Under the pieces are notes generated by a model. That model was not told the origin of the DNA. It saw nothing but the letters and a program-made list of their open reading frames with translations, and made no database searches. The translations under genes and the position numbers were made by a program. Shown here piece by piece: positions 26,471 through 34,855 of a DNA stretch of 64,000 nucleotides; within the stretch, counting starts at the first letter, position 1; each line of letters opens with the position of its first letter. This DNA comes from UBA4923 sp964486135 (GTDB lineage: Bacteria; Bacillota; Clostridia; Saccharofermentanales; DTU023): assembly GCA_964486135.1 (NCBI GenBank), contig CAZAKT010000004.1:1-64000 (forward strand). Reading direction: 5' to 3'.

Positions 26471-27421
26471 TCAGTTCTGCTGAAAATCCTCAACATTCTC
26501 GGTTGTGACCAGAGCGATGTCGGTGTAAACCGTATCTGTGAATTTTTCGCCTTGGAGTACCCTGTAGGCAACATCAACCGTGATGGAGCCGATCAAACGG
26601 GGTGACTGGTCAACTGTGCAGACCAGGTTGCAATCCTTGCCGTCATCCAGCATGATCTGGACCTGCTCGGGGGAAGCGTCATAGCCGGCAATCAGCACGT
26701 CCTGCCTGTTGTTGGACTTGCACGCCACGTAGGCTCCGAGCGTGTTGTCCCCCATGAAGCAGAAAATACCTGTAATGTCGGGATGGGCCTGCAGCATATT
26801 CTCGGTTGTCGAACGGTGTGTATCGCGTGTCCCCGTCGACAACTGTTCGATGATTTCAACGTCAGGAGCAATTTCAACCAGTCTGTCCTTGAAACCGGTA
26901 ATACGCTCTTCAGCTGTTACCACACCCGGGACCTCTGTGAGAATCAGGATCTTCCCTGTCTTGCCCATTCTTTCGATCAGGTAATCACAGGCATCAGCCC
27001 CACCCTTGGCGTTGTTGGAAAGACATTTGGCATCGACTTCCGTCTCAACATCAATGTCATAGTTGATGACCGGGATCCCGGCCGCCTTTACCTGCTGGAT
27101 ATAGGGTACGATCGCGTCCGCGTCAACCGGGGCGATAATCAAGGCATCCACTTTCGATTGGATCATATCCTCAATAAGTGATATTTCTTTCTGCATATCG
27201 CCTTCGGGGTCAGGTCCGATCAGTTTGATACCCCCGATTTCATTTGCTTTCTCGGTGGCTCCCTCGAAGACATCAACGTGGAATTCCTCCGCCATAGACC
27301 AGACGAGGTAACCAATCTCATAGGTTTTTTCCTCTTCTTTGTCCTTACATGCCGCCAGTACCCCAATCATCATGATCACTGCGAGTACCAGGACAACACT
27401 CTTCATTATTTTTTTCTTCAT
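26471..27421 (-). CDS. Sugar ABC transporter substrate-binding lipoprotein (ribose-type), system 1
   Basis: A lipoprotein signal peptide ends in LAAC. The mature part is a periplasmic-binding protein of the RbsB/LacI fold (IGYLVWSMAEEFHVDV near the start, IIAPVDADAIVPYIQQVKAAG, IFCFMGDNTLGAYVA). It would capture the sugar conjugate outside the membrane for the ATPase/permease encoded just upstream. It is the last gene of the FrlB-kinase-ATPase-permease-binding-protein operon; a binding protein at the 3' end is less common than at the front. The predicted ligand, a fructosamine, is inferred from operon partners. Confidence 0.88.
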   Translation of the reverse strand: MKKKIMKSVVLVLAVIMMIGVLAACKDKEEEKTYEIGYLVWSMAEEFHVDVFEGATEKANEIGGIKLIGPDPEGDMQKEISLIEDMIQSKVDALIIAPVDADAIVPYIQQVKAAGIPVINYDIDVETEVDAKCLSNNAKGGADACDYLIERMGKTGKILILTEVPGVVTAEERITGFKDRLVEIAPDVEIIEQLSTGTRDTHRSTTENMLQAHPDITGIFCFMGDNTLGAYVACKSNNRQDVLIAGYDASPEQVQIMLDDGKDCNLVCTVDQSPRLIGSITVDVAYRVLQGEKFTDTVYTDIALVTTENVEDFQQN

Positions 27422-27511
27422 TGCTTTCCTCCAAATTTATCGTCAGTTTCCTCTGGTATCCATTCTTGTCCGGCAACACCCCCTAACTCTTTTGCCTATT
27501 TGAGTTCGGAT

Positions 27512-28522
27512 TTATTTCTTTCTTCCCGCATAAATTGAATACAGGACCGAGCCGATGATAATGAGCCCCTTGATCACCTGTTGCCAATAGGAACTGACAT
27601 AGAGCAGGGTCATCCCGTTGTTGATGACACCCATCAGAAGCGTTCCAAGGAAGATTCCTACGACGGAGCCCTTGCCCCCGCTGAAGGCAACACCTCCCAT
27701 GGCACAGGCCGCGATGGCTTCCGTCTCAAAGCCTACCCCCGCAGCCGGTTGGGCGGAAGCGTTCCTGGCCGCCAAAATAACACCGCCCAAGGCCGCCATG
27801 AAGCCGCTTATGGTGTAAGCCATGGTGACCACCCTTTTGGCATTTATACCCGAATGATAGGCCGCCTGGTAGTTGCCTCCTACCGCGTAGACCAGCCGTC
27901 CAAAAGAGGTGGACGATAGAATGATCCCTACCGTGATAAAGGCAAATAGCATGAAGTAAACCGAAATCGGTATGGAGAGGAAGAAGCCCAATCCAAGATT
28001 AAGGAAATTGTCCGGCAGGTTTCCGATCGGTTTGCCGCGGCATAAGAGGAAGGCGGCGCCACGTAAGGTTATCTGAATCCCAAGTGTCATGATGAAAGGT
28101 GGGATCGAAGTCCGGGAGATGATCACCCCGTTCATCATGCCGATGACCACACCCATGATGACAGCGAGCAAGGCCGCCCACAGGAGGCCCATACCACTTT
28201 CCACCACCAGACGGGCGGCCAGGATACCGGATATCCCCGCAATTGATCCGACGCTGAGATCGATACCCCCCGTCATCATGGCGAAAGCCATGCCTGTGGC
28301 CAGTATCCCGTAGACCGAAACCTGGCGAAGGACGTTGAGCATGTTGTTGGTCGTGAGGAAGTTTGGACTCCGGAAGGCCATGAAGATGAAGATGACGACA
28401 ATGACCAGCAGGAGGCCGGAATACGATCTGAAAACAGGGTTCTTCATCCAAACAAGAAGCTTATTGTTACTTACAGCCTGCTTGGCGTCTTCTCTTTTTA
28501 AACTGATGCGTTTCTTTTCCAT
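27512..28522 (-). CDS. Sugar ABC transporter permease (RbsC-like), system 1
   Basis: The 336-residue protein is a ribose-type permease with about ten membrane helices. The GGIDLSVGSIAGISG motif and the late ACAMGGVAFSGGKGS loop contact the ATPase. The ATG at 28522 has AGGAAC and AAAGGT upstream; an ATG at 28543 overlapping the end of the ATPase gene lacks a site. It presumably dimerises, because only one permease gene is present in this system. Confidence 0.88.
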   Translation of the reverse strand: MEKKRISLKREDAKQAVSNNKLLVWMKNPVFRSYSGLLLVIVVIFIFMAFRSPNFLTTNNMLNVLRQVSVYGILATGMAFAMMTGGIDLSVGSIAGISGILAARLVVESGMGLLWAALLAVIMGVVIGMMNGVIISRTSIPPFIMTLGIQITLRGAAFLLCRGKPIGNLPDNFLNLGLGFFLSIPISVYFMLFAFITVGIILSSTSFGRLVYAVGGNYQAAYHSGINAKRVVTMAYTISGFMAALGGVILAARNASAQPAAGVGFETEAIAACAMGGVAFSGGKGSVVGIFLGTLLMGVINNGMTLLYVSSYWQQVIKGLIIIGSVLYSIYAGRKK

Positions 28523-28545
28523 ACCTTTACGTTCCTGCCTCATTA

Positions 28546-30036
28546 TCAGCCGTATCGGACGGCAACCTTCAACACCTGTTCCTCAGTGGCGTTTTGGACG
28601 TCCCTGATTTCACCTGCCAACTTGCCTTCTGACATAACAAGTATCCTATCGCTCATTCCGAGCAGTTCCGGTAATTCAGAGGTGATCATGATGATCGCCT
28701 TCCCTGTACTCACGAAATCCTTCATCAGCTGATAGATCTCGGCCTTTGTACCGACGTCAATGCCCCGGGTCGGTTCGTCAAGGATCAGGATATCCGGCTC
28801 CGTGGCCAGACATTTTGCGATGACGATCTTTTGCTGGTTGCCACCGCTGAGATCCTCGACGGGCTGACTTGGCCCAGTCGTTTTAATCCGCAGGTGCTGG
28901 ATGAATCTCCGGGAATAGGCCAGCTCCTTCTTCTTATCCATAATCCCCAGCTTGCTCAATGCCTTCAATGAGCTGAGCCCGATATTATGCTTGACCGTCA
29001 GGATCGGAACCAGTCCCTGACCTTTTCTATCCTCCGGAACCGCGGCGATCTTATTTCGGAAGGAGGCCGAGGGACTTGTGTTTTTAACGGATATATCGTG
29101 CAGGGTAACGGAGCCGGAGGCCTTATCGATTCCCACCAGGGCATGGACGAGCTCGGTACGTCCTGAGCCGACCAGGCCTCCGATACCGAGAATCTCACCC
29201 TCATAGAGTTCAAAGGAAACGTCTTCTATTTTCCGCGTCGTCAAAGCATCGACTGAAAGAATAACCGGCCTGTCTTCTTCATACTCACTCCGATCGGGGT
29301 ATCTCTCATCGAGGGTCCGCCCGACCATCATGGTAATAATGGCCTCATGTGTCAGCTCATCGACGGATCCTTCCCCGGAGTTCCTCCCATCCTTGAGGAC
29401 AACCACCCGATCCCCGACTTCAAAGACCTCCTCCAAACGGTGTGAAATATAAATGATGGAGCGGCCCTCAGCCTTGAGCCTCTCGATGATATTGAAGAGG
29501 GTCCTGGTCTCTTCGGCTGTCAAAGAGGCTGTCGGTTCGTCAAAAACAATGATTTTCGCGTCATAGGAAAGGGCCTTCAGTATCTCCACCAACTGCCTTT
29601 GAGCGACACTCAGGTCCCGGATATAGGTCGTCGGGTCGAAATGGATGTGTACCCGGTCCATAAGCTCTTTGGTCTTCCGGAACATTTCTTTTTTCTTGAT
29701 CAGACCAAAAGAACTGTCGTAACGGCCACTGTAGAGGTTTTCCATTATGTTCATATCAGGGTACTGGACAAGTTCCTGGTAAACCGTGCTTACACCGAGC
29801 TTGTGGGCCGTATGGGGGTTTTTCATGATGACCTGTTCGCCTTCTATGAAGACCTCACCCTCATCCGGCTGGTAGATGCCGGAAATAATATTGATAAGTG
29901 TGGACTTGCCGGCCCCATTCTCACCCAATAAACAAAGCACCTCTCCCTTGTTCACTGACAGACTGACTTGATCCAAGGCGACGATGCCGCCGAATCGCTT
30001 GCTGATATTATTTACTTCAAGGACAGACTTAGTCAT
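28546..30036 (-). CDS. Sugar ABC transporter ATP-binding protein (RbsA-like, two ATPase domains), system 1
   Basis: This is a tandem-domain ATPase of the ribose/galactose class, about 496 residues. The N-terminal half has Walker A GENGAGKST and the Q-loop (STVYQELVQYPDMN). The C-terminal half has LSGGNQQK and Walker B ILILDEPTRGID, with a degenerate Walker A (GGLVGSGRTE) as usual for the family. The ATG at 30036 has AGGAGAG upstream; the in-frame GTG at 30048 is too close to the preceding stop. It sits 8 bp after the kinase gene. Confidence 0.9.
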   Translation of the reverse strand: MTKSVLEVNNISKRFGGIVALDQVSLSVNKGEVLCLLGENGAGKSTLINIISGIYQPDEGEVFIEGEQVIMKNPHTAHKLGVSTVYQELVQYPDMNIMENLYSGRYDSSFGLIKKKEMFRKTKELMDRVHIHFDPTTYIRDLSVAQRQLVEILKALSYDAKIIVFDEPTASLTAEETRTLFNIIERLKAEGRSIIYISHRLEEVFEVGDRVVVLKDGRNSGEGSVDELTHEAIITMMVGRTLDERYPDRSEYEEDRPVILSVDALTTRKIEDVSFELYEGEILGIGGLVGSGRTELVHALVGIDKASGSVTLHDISVKNTSPSASFRNKIAAVPEDRKGQGLVPILTVKHNIGLSSLKALSKLGIMDKKKELAYSRRFIQHLRIKTTGPSQPVEDLSGGNQQKIVIAKCLATEPDILILDEPTRGIDVGTKAEIYQLMKDFVSTGKAIIMITSELPELLGMSDRILVMSEGKLAGEIRDVQNATEEQVLKVAVRYG

Positions 30037-30044
30037 CTCTCTCC

Positions 30045-31025
30045 TCACTGTCGCATTGGGAATCCGGTCCCAAAGGAACCTTCGTGCATGCAGGCGAAGC
30101 GTGCCATTACGTTGGCGAAGCTTATGGCATGCGCCATGAGCTTTTTCAGATAATCCTCCTGATCCCCCTGGTCAGGCGTCCAGGCTGATTGGATTTCGGA
30201 CAGGCGGCCAAACCCTTCCAGATATTTCAAGCCCTGTATCCAGCTTGTCATAAAGCCCGTAATCCAGTAATCCCCTGAACCGGTTGAATCGACGATGGGA
30301 ACCGAGGCGAAATAAGGGTCTGTTTCATGGAATTCCCGCCCCTCATAGACCAGGGCACCCCTCTCACCAATCGTCGTAATAGCCATTTGACAGCGGTCGT
30401 GCGTAACCAGCCTTTTCATCAGTTTCCGCAGATCACTCTTACCGAGGTCTTTTCCGGAAAAGAAGAGGTAGTCGACCCCGGCTGCCAACTCTTCCAGCTG
30501 GTCCTGGTCCCAGATATCCGAGGCATCATAAAGAATAGGTACGCCCTTGCTATGGATCTTGTGGAATTCCGCTTCCAGATGGCTGAAGCAGCTGGTGTGG
30601 ATAAGGTCATAGTTTTCGATGCGGGCCAGGCTCTCATCATCAAAACGAAAGGGTTGGCTTTTTGCGACGCCCATATCGTTGATATTGACGATGACCCGGT
30701 CTCCCTCGATCAGGTCAATCCGGCAAAGGCCTGTCTCGCCCTCACGGACCTGCAGGTAGCTGACATCCACCCCCTGATCTTCAAGGGTTGCCCGGATCAG
30801 ATCACCTTCCGGGTCCCGGCCGACCACGCCCATGAAGGCCGAGTCAAAACCCAGGCTTTTGCAAAGTATGGAGAAATTGTAGGAATTACCGCCGGTAAAG
30901 AGCTTGTTAAGGGACACATTGTAGTCAATAACACTATCACCGACCGCACAAAAGCGCGCAGCCAGTCTATCACTTGTCAGAACCAGTGTTTCTCGACGCG
31001 GATCCAATGCCGAAGTGTCATCCAT
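30045..31025 (-). CDS. PfkB-family kinase, probable fructosamine 6-kinase (FrlD-like), system 1
   Basis: This ribokinase-fold protein has the substrate motif FTGGNSYNFSILCKSLGF and the ATP/catalytic motif DSTGSGDYWITGF, in which the catalytic Asp of G[AS]GD is kept. Its best-known relatives phosphorylate the sugar of fructoselysine at O6 before deglycation. It has a ~20-residue N-terminal extension. The ATG at 31025 has GGCAGGT about 10 nt upstream. It lies between the FrlB-like deglycase gene and the importer, which fits phosphorylation right after uptake. It differs clearly from the second kinase at 33931-34827, so the two probably accept different conjugates. Confidence 0.8.
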   Translation of the reverse strand: MDDTSALDPRRETLVLTSDRLAARFCAVGDSVIDYNVSLNKLFTGGNSYNFSILCKSLGFDSAFMGVVGRDPEGDLIRATLEDQGVDVSYLQVREGETGLCRIDLIEGDRVIVNINDMGVAKSQPFRFDDESLARIENYDLIHTSCFSHLEAEFHKIHSKGVPILYDASDIWDQDQLEELAAGVDYLFFSGKDLGKSDLRKLMKRLVTHDRCQMAITTIGERGALVYEGREFHETDPYFASVPIVDSTGSGDYWITGFMTSWIQGLKYLEGFGRLSEIQSAWTPDQGDQEDYLKKLMAHAISFANVMARFACMHEGSFGTGFPMRQ

Positions 31026-31079
31026 TTGTTAACATACCTGCCGGCTTCTTTCAATTTTGCTTGTTTGTCGGAGTTGCCG

Positions 31080-31097
31080 CCGGCCCCGAAGGGCCGG
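31080..31097 (-). other. Intercistronic GC hairpin between deglycase and kinase genes
   Basis: A perfect 7-bp stem CCGGCCC/GGGCCGG with a CGAA loop sits in the 107-bp gap between the deglycase stop and the kinase start. No U-tract follows on the minus strand, so it is more likely an RNA-stability or attenuation element than a full terminator. Confidence 0.5.
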
Positions 31098-31132
31098 CCT
31101 ATTCAACGGATTATGTGGGAAATTTGTTTGAA

Positions 31133-32146
31133 TCAATATTCAAACTGCCTGTAATACCTTCTTGTCGAAAGCGGATGGTCACGCTCGTGCTCCAGGTGCC
31201 GGCTGAGCCGCTCGAGGAGGGAATAGACAACCATGGGGGACATCAGTTTCTTCCAACGGTACTCCTCGAAGGGGAGCTCGATAGCCTCTGTGTCAAATAC
31301 GGTTACATTTTCCGTTATTTTTTCGGCGAAACGCAACAAACGGTCTGTCAGCGGCCGTGTCTCGTCTGTACTGTGCAGGACGAGAATACTGGTGTCCTCC
31401 TCGACAAGCTCAAGGGTCCCATGGAAGAACTCGGCCGAGTGGATCGATTTGGCATGAATCCACTGCATTTCCTCCAGTATACACATGGCGTAATCGTAGG
31501 CTTCCCCCCACATCATGCCAGAGCCGGCCACCATATGATACGTGTAATCCTTGTACTTCTTGGCGAAGGCCTCCGCCACACTGTCGTACTCTTCTTTCCC
31601 ACGGATCAGATAGGGTGTTATCGCCTCCAGATCCTCCATGAATTTTCCATAATCATCGAGATCACCTGTGTGGTGCAGCAGGCGGGCCAGGAACATGTAC
31701 ATGAAGAGGTAGATGGCTTCTCCCAAATGGTCATCTTCAGCATAGCTTTGTACCACGTAGTCGGCATGCTCATAGATTGGGGAACCGGGGTTGGAGACAT
31801 AGACGACTGTTCTCGCGCCCGCCTTCTGACAGAATTCAGCGGCCTGGAGGATCTCCTTGGTATTGCCGCTCCGGGTTGAAAAAATACAGACTGAATCCTT
31901 GTTGAAACGTCGATGCCGGATGGACATGAATTCAGCCGCGATCTCGACGTGAGACTCGATGTCGGTCTCTGAATCGAGCCAGAACTTGATCGGGAGGGCA
32001 TGGGCATAGGTGCCGCCTACTCCGATGAAGAACAGATTTGAGAATCCCTGTTCGACGATCTCATCGACAGCCTTCTCAATGTCGGGACGCATGGCGAGTG
32101 CGTCGGCTACTACTTTTTCAAAACGTGGACGATTAAAAGATAACAT
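31133..32146 (-). CDS. frlB: SIS-domain sugar-phosphate deglycase, FrlB-like
   Basis: The protein has two SIS sugar-isomerase domains: IGVGGTYAHALPIKFW and STRSGNTKEIL in the first, AGSGMMWGEAYDYAM with SAEFFHGTLELVEE in the second. The family-specific C-terminal end RRYYRQFEY matches fructoselysine-6-phosphate deglycase, as I recall the Escherichia coli FrlB sequence. It would split a phosphorylated fructosamine into glucose 6-phosphate and the free amine. The ATG at 32146 has GGGAGGG upstream and lies about 23 nt from the predicted transcription start. It is the first gene of operon 1 and the only deglycase in the locus, so it must serve both transport systems. The exact amine (lysine or other) is inference. 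Confidence 0.82.
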   Translation of the reverse strand: MLSFNRPRFEKVVADALAMRPDIEKAVDEIVEQGFSNLFFIGVGGTYAHALPIKFWLDSETDIESHVEIAAEFMSIRHRRFNKDSVCIFSTRSGNTKEILQAAEFCQKAGARTVVYVSNPGSPIYEHADYVVQSYAEDDHLGEAIYLFMYMFLARLLHHTGDLDDYGKFMEDLEAITPYLIRGKEEYDSVAEAFAKKYKDYTYHMVAGSGMMWGEAYDYAMCILEEMQWIHAKSIHSAEFFHGTLELVEEDTSILVLHSTDETRPLTDRLLRFAEKITENVTVFDTEAIELPFEEYRWKKLMSPMVVYSLLERLSRHLEHERDHPLSTRRYYRQFEY

Positions 32147-32160
32147 AAGACCCTCCCTTT

Positions 32161-32205
32161 GGAACCTTCTAGAACAATTTAACATTATGTGGAATATCTG
32201 TCAAT
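32161..32205 (-). promoter_or_regulatory. Promoter/operator of frl operon 1 (conserved 45-bp block, copy A)
   Basis: On the minus strand a consensus -35 TTGACA (32199-32204), a 17-bp spacer and a -10 TAAATT (32176-32181) are followed by the palindrome TTCTAGAA (32167-32174) at the expected transcription start. The whole block differs at only three positions from 39891-39935, upstream of operon 2. Conservation of spacer and downstream flank points to a shared regulator, most simply the adjacent GntR/UTRA protein. Confidence 0.8.
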
Positions 32206-32223
32206 TGCCTGGTAGGTTACGGG

Positions 32224-32252
32224 TGGACAAAATACCTTAACTGGGTTATCAT
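32224..32252 (+). promoter_or_regulatory. Candidate promoter of the GntR regulator frlR
   Basis: A -35 box TGGACA (32224-32229), a 17-bp spacer and a -10 box TATCAT (32247-32252) face right toward the regulator gene, back-to-back with the frl operon 1 promoter. Confidence 0.6.
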
Positions 32253-32269
32253 CCTTGGTATGAGTAAGA

Positions 32270-32295
32270 TGGAATAAACTACTGGACTTATTCCA
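32270..32295. promoter_or_regulatory. Inverted repeat in the frlR leader (possible autoregulatory operator)
   Basis: TGGAATAA (32270-32277) and TTATTCCA (32288-32295) form a perfect 8-bp inverted repeat with a 10-bp spacer. It lies just downstream of the predicted start of transcription and 23 bp before the regulator's ATG. Confidence 0.5.
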
Positions 32296-32318
32296 CGCGT
32301 TTTATAAAAGGAGTTACT

Positions 32319-33056
32319 ATGAGCGACGACCTTCAAAAACCTCTTTTAAATGAAATGTCACCCGTACCCCTCTATGCCCAGCTGAAGCAGGAGATCCTGT
32401 CCAAGATGAGTAACGGTGATCTGCCTTACGGTGCCAAGTTGCCCAGTGAAATTGAGATTTCCAAGGAATATGCTGTCAGCCGGAATACGGTAAGGACCGC
32501 CCTCCTTGAATTGGCGGATGACGGTTATCTGGTCCGTAAACAGGGTAAGGGGACTTTTGTCAGGCATCAGAAAGTTGCGGAGAACATCTCAACCAATGTC
32601 AGCTTCACGGAAGTCTGCGTGGTCAATGGCATTGAACCTGGCCATCGGCTTGTGACCCTTTCCTTGCAGCCTGCCTCCGAGGAGGATGTCCTGGCACTGG
32701 GAATCGAAGCCGGGGATCGTGTCCTTTTCCTGGAGCGGATCCTCCTTGGCAACAATGTGCCTGTCGTCCTGGACCAGACCTTCCTCCCCGAGAAGTACGC
32801 GGCGCTCATGAAGGAGGATCTTGATGGTGTGTCACTTTATGCCACCATATCAAGGCTCTTCAACACCACCATGCAAAGGTCGAAGAAGACCATCGAACTC
32901 GCCTATGCCTCCGACCGCGAGGCGGAGTACCTGAATATCAAGAAGGATAGCCCGGTACTCCTTATGACAGAAACCGTCTTTGATGCGGATGGGGCACCTG
33001 TCCATCGCAGCAAACAGATCATCCTGGGCGACCGTTTTAAATACGTGGTCTACTAG
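32319..33056 (+). CDS. frlR: GntR/HutC-family transcriptional regulator with UTRA domain
   Basis: The N-terminal ~75 residues hold a GntR winged helix (KLPSEIEISKEYAVSRNTVRTAL, then GKGTFV). The rest (~85-245) is a UTRA effector domain, which typically binds a phosphorylated sugar. The ATG at 32319 has AAAAGGAG upstream. It is divergent from the frl operon 1 promoter and next to the deglycase gene, the position of FrlR in other fructosamine loci. I infer that it represses both operons through the TTCTAGAA-containing block and is released by a phosphorylated fructosamine. Confidence 0.85.
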   Translation: MSDDLQKPLLNEMSPVPLYAQLKQEILSKMSNGDLPYGAKLPSEIEISKEYAVSRNTVRTALLELADDGYLVRKQGKGTFVRHQKVAENISTNVSFTEVCVVNGIEPGHRLVTLSLQPASEEDVLALGIEAGDRVLFLERILLGNNVPVVLDQTFLPEKYAALMKEDLDGVSLYATISRLFNTTMQRSKKTIELAYASDREAEYLNIKKDSPVLLMTETVFDADGAPVHRSKQIILGDRFKYVVY

Positions 33057-33064
33057 GGGCCCTC

Positions 33065-33919
33065 TCAGCAGGTCTCAAGGCTTATCCCGGCCTCACGAAG
33101 GGCCTGGTCAACGATACGCTTGCTTTCCGACAGACATAGTTCGGGGTCCCGGAAATAGGGCTCACCCAGGACCTCGATGGAGCACCATCCGTCATAACCA
33201 CAACGCTTGACCACCCTGAACAGGTCGGTCAAGGGCAGTATATCCGTGCTGTCGCCCAGCTGGGGATGCGCCTCTGAATAACCATCTGTTCCAGAGACGT
33301 GCAGGTAGAGCATTTTGTCACCGAAGACATCAAAGTATTCTGAAAAGGGTTCATGCGCGACCAGGGGGGGGATGACATCCATCATAACCGCCAGGTACTC
33401 ACTGTCCACTTCATCCATGATCTCCCTGACCTCGGCCGTATTCGTCAACATGTTGCCTTCAGACGGAGAGAGGGTCTCGATTACAATGCTTACACCCAAC
33501 TCCCCCGCGGCCCCGCAGAGCTCCTTCAAATACTCAGCCAGTTGTTCCCTGACCTTTTTCTTGTCCCGGCCATAGCCGATGTGGGGGATGGTCAGGAGCA
33601 TCTTGTCCGCCCCAAGCAGGGAGGCTGACCGTGCTGAGGCTTTCAGGTATTCAAGGGTCTCGAGACATTCCTTTTCATCCCTGGAACAGAGATTGTAGGG
33701 ATAGGCGAGAATCTCAGGGGTAAACATGGGAATTTCCTGCCCGTATTTTTTCTTGTAGCCTAAAATCCGATCTATGGCCTCCCTATCAAGGTCATAGCTG
33801 TATGCGTGCGGGCGGGCGCCCCAGACCTCGACCCCATCGAAACCGTATTCACGGGCCATTTTAAAACTGTATTCCAGGGGAAATCTTTGAAACAGGTAAC
33901 TCAAAAATGTCAGCTTCAC
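33065..33919 (-). CDS. frlC: Sugar phosphate isomerase/epimerase, FrlC-like ketosamine 3-epimerase
   Basis: This is an AP-endonuclease-2-like TIM barrel of 284 residues. The N-terminal segment (RFPLEYSF, then YGFDGVEVWGARPHAYSYDL) matches the E. coli FrlC pattern closely, as do FTPEILAYPYN and the metal ligands in VIETLSPSE, MMDVIPP, LHVSGTDG and SIEVLGEP. FrlC interconverts psicoselysine and fructoselysine, letting the cell use the C3 epimer. The start is the GTG at 33919, with AAAGGAGG six nt upstream. It is the last gene of operon 2, whose other members are an importer and a kinase. Confidence 0.82.
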   Translation of the reverse strand: MKLTFLSYLFQRFPLEYSFKMAREYGFDGVEVWGARPHAYSYDLDREAIDRILGYKKKYGQEIPMFTPEILAYPYNLCSRDEKECLETLEYLKASARSASLLGADKMLLTIPHIGYGRDKKKVREQLAEYLKELCGAAGELGVSIVIETLSPSEGNMLTNTAEVREIMDEVDSEYLAVMMDVIPPLVAHEPFSEYFDVFGDKMLYLHVSGTDGYSEAHPQLGDSTDILPLTDLFRVVKRCGYDGWCSIEVLGEPYFRDPELCLSESKRIVDQALREAGISLETC

Positions 33920-33930
33920 CTTCTCCTCCT

Positions 33931-34827
33931 TTAAACCAAGGGCATACCGTAACCAAAAGCGCCTGTGACCATACAGGTTCGTATCGCCATCAAATTGGCC
34001 ACACTGAGCGCTCTCTCTATCAGTTTTCTATCGTAATCCTCTTTATCGGCAGGGGTATAAAACAGTTCACTATCGCCGGTGATCCGTTCGAACAATTGCC
34101 TTCCCGCCGTGTACTCTGTTGTAAAGCCCGTGATGAAGGCGTCGCCCGCGCCTGTCGTATCAATCACTTCCAGGTCCATGTTATAGGGTTTTTTCCTGTA
34201 GATTTCCTGTCCGTCGAAGACAATCGCCCCCCCTTTGCCGATTGTACAAATACCCAGTTTTGAGCCGTATTCGATGGTTTTTTCCAGGTAGCCGATGATT
34301 TCGGCCTCACCCAGCTTCTTGCCTGAGAAAAAGGCGAAATCGACGCTGGGGCAGTTTCGTTTGAAGCTGTCCTCGTCCCAGGTATCACAAAAATCGTAGA
34401 CCACGGGAACCTCCACGCCTTGCAGCTTGGGCAACTCATGGTCCATATAGGCCAGGTAGCCGGTATGGATCACATCGAAGCCGCTGGCATACTCCAAAAG
34501 CTCCTCCGTGATTTCCAGGGGATCCTCGTAGACCACGCCACCGTGATTGTCCTCTGAGATGGAGCGATCACCGTCTGTCAGCCGGATGGTGCACAAACCG
34601 GTCTCCCCTTCCTTGCGAACGCAAAAGGAGACATCGATCCCCAGGTCCTGCAGGGTGGCGAGCACCTTGTCACCATAGGAGTCCTTGGCGACAACGCCGG
34701 CGTAGGCAGCCCCGTAACCCATCTGCCTGCCATAGACAGCAAAGTTCAAGGAATTGCCACCGATAAACATCAAGCCGTCATCAAAATGACGGTCCACGAC
34801 ATTGTCCCCTATTCCAAGTATTTTCAT
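33931..34827 (-). CDS. frlD: PfkB-family kinase, FrlD-like fructosamine 6-kinase, system 2
   Basis: The ~298-residue ribokinase-fold kinase opens KILGIGDNVVDRH, has FIGGNSLNFAVYGRQMG for substrate binding and the catalytic VIDTTGAGDAFITGF motif. The order of motifs and the NHGGVVYEDP and VYDFCDTWDED segments resemble FrlD. It would phosphorylate an imported fructosamine at O6. The ATG at 34827 fits the family start; a GTG at 34863 lies inside the preceding permease gene. It is followed 11 bp later by the epimerase gene. Confidence 0.82.
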   Translation of the reverse strand: MKILGIGDNVVDRHFDDGLMFIGGNSLNFAVYGRQMGYGAAYAGVVAKDSYGDKVLATLQDLGIDVSFCVRKEGETGLCTIRLTDGDRSISEDNHGGVVYEDPLEITEELLEYASGFDVIHTGYLAYMDHELPKLQGVEVPVVYDFCDTWDEDSFKRNCPSVDFAFFSGKKLGEAEIIGYLEKTIEYGSKLGICTIGKGGAIVFDGQEIYRKKPYNMDLEVIDTTGAGDAFITGFTTEYTAGRQLFERITGDSELFYTPADKEDYDRKLIERALSVANLMAIRTCMVTGAFGYGMPLV

Positions 34828-34855
34828 CTTATTACTCTCTTGTCCAGGTCCGCGG

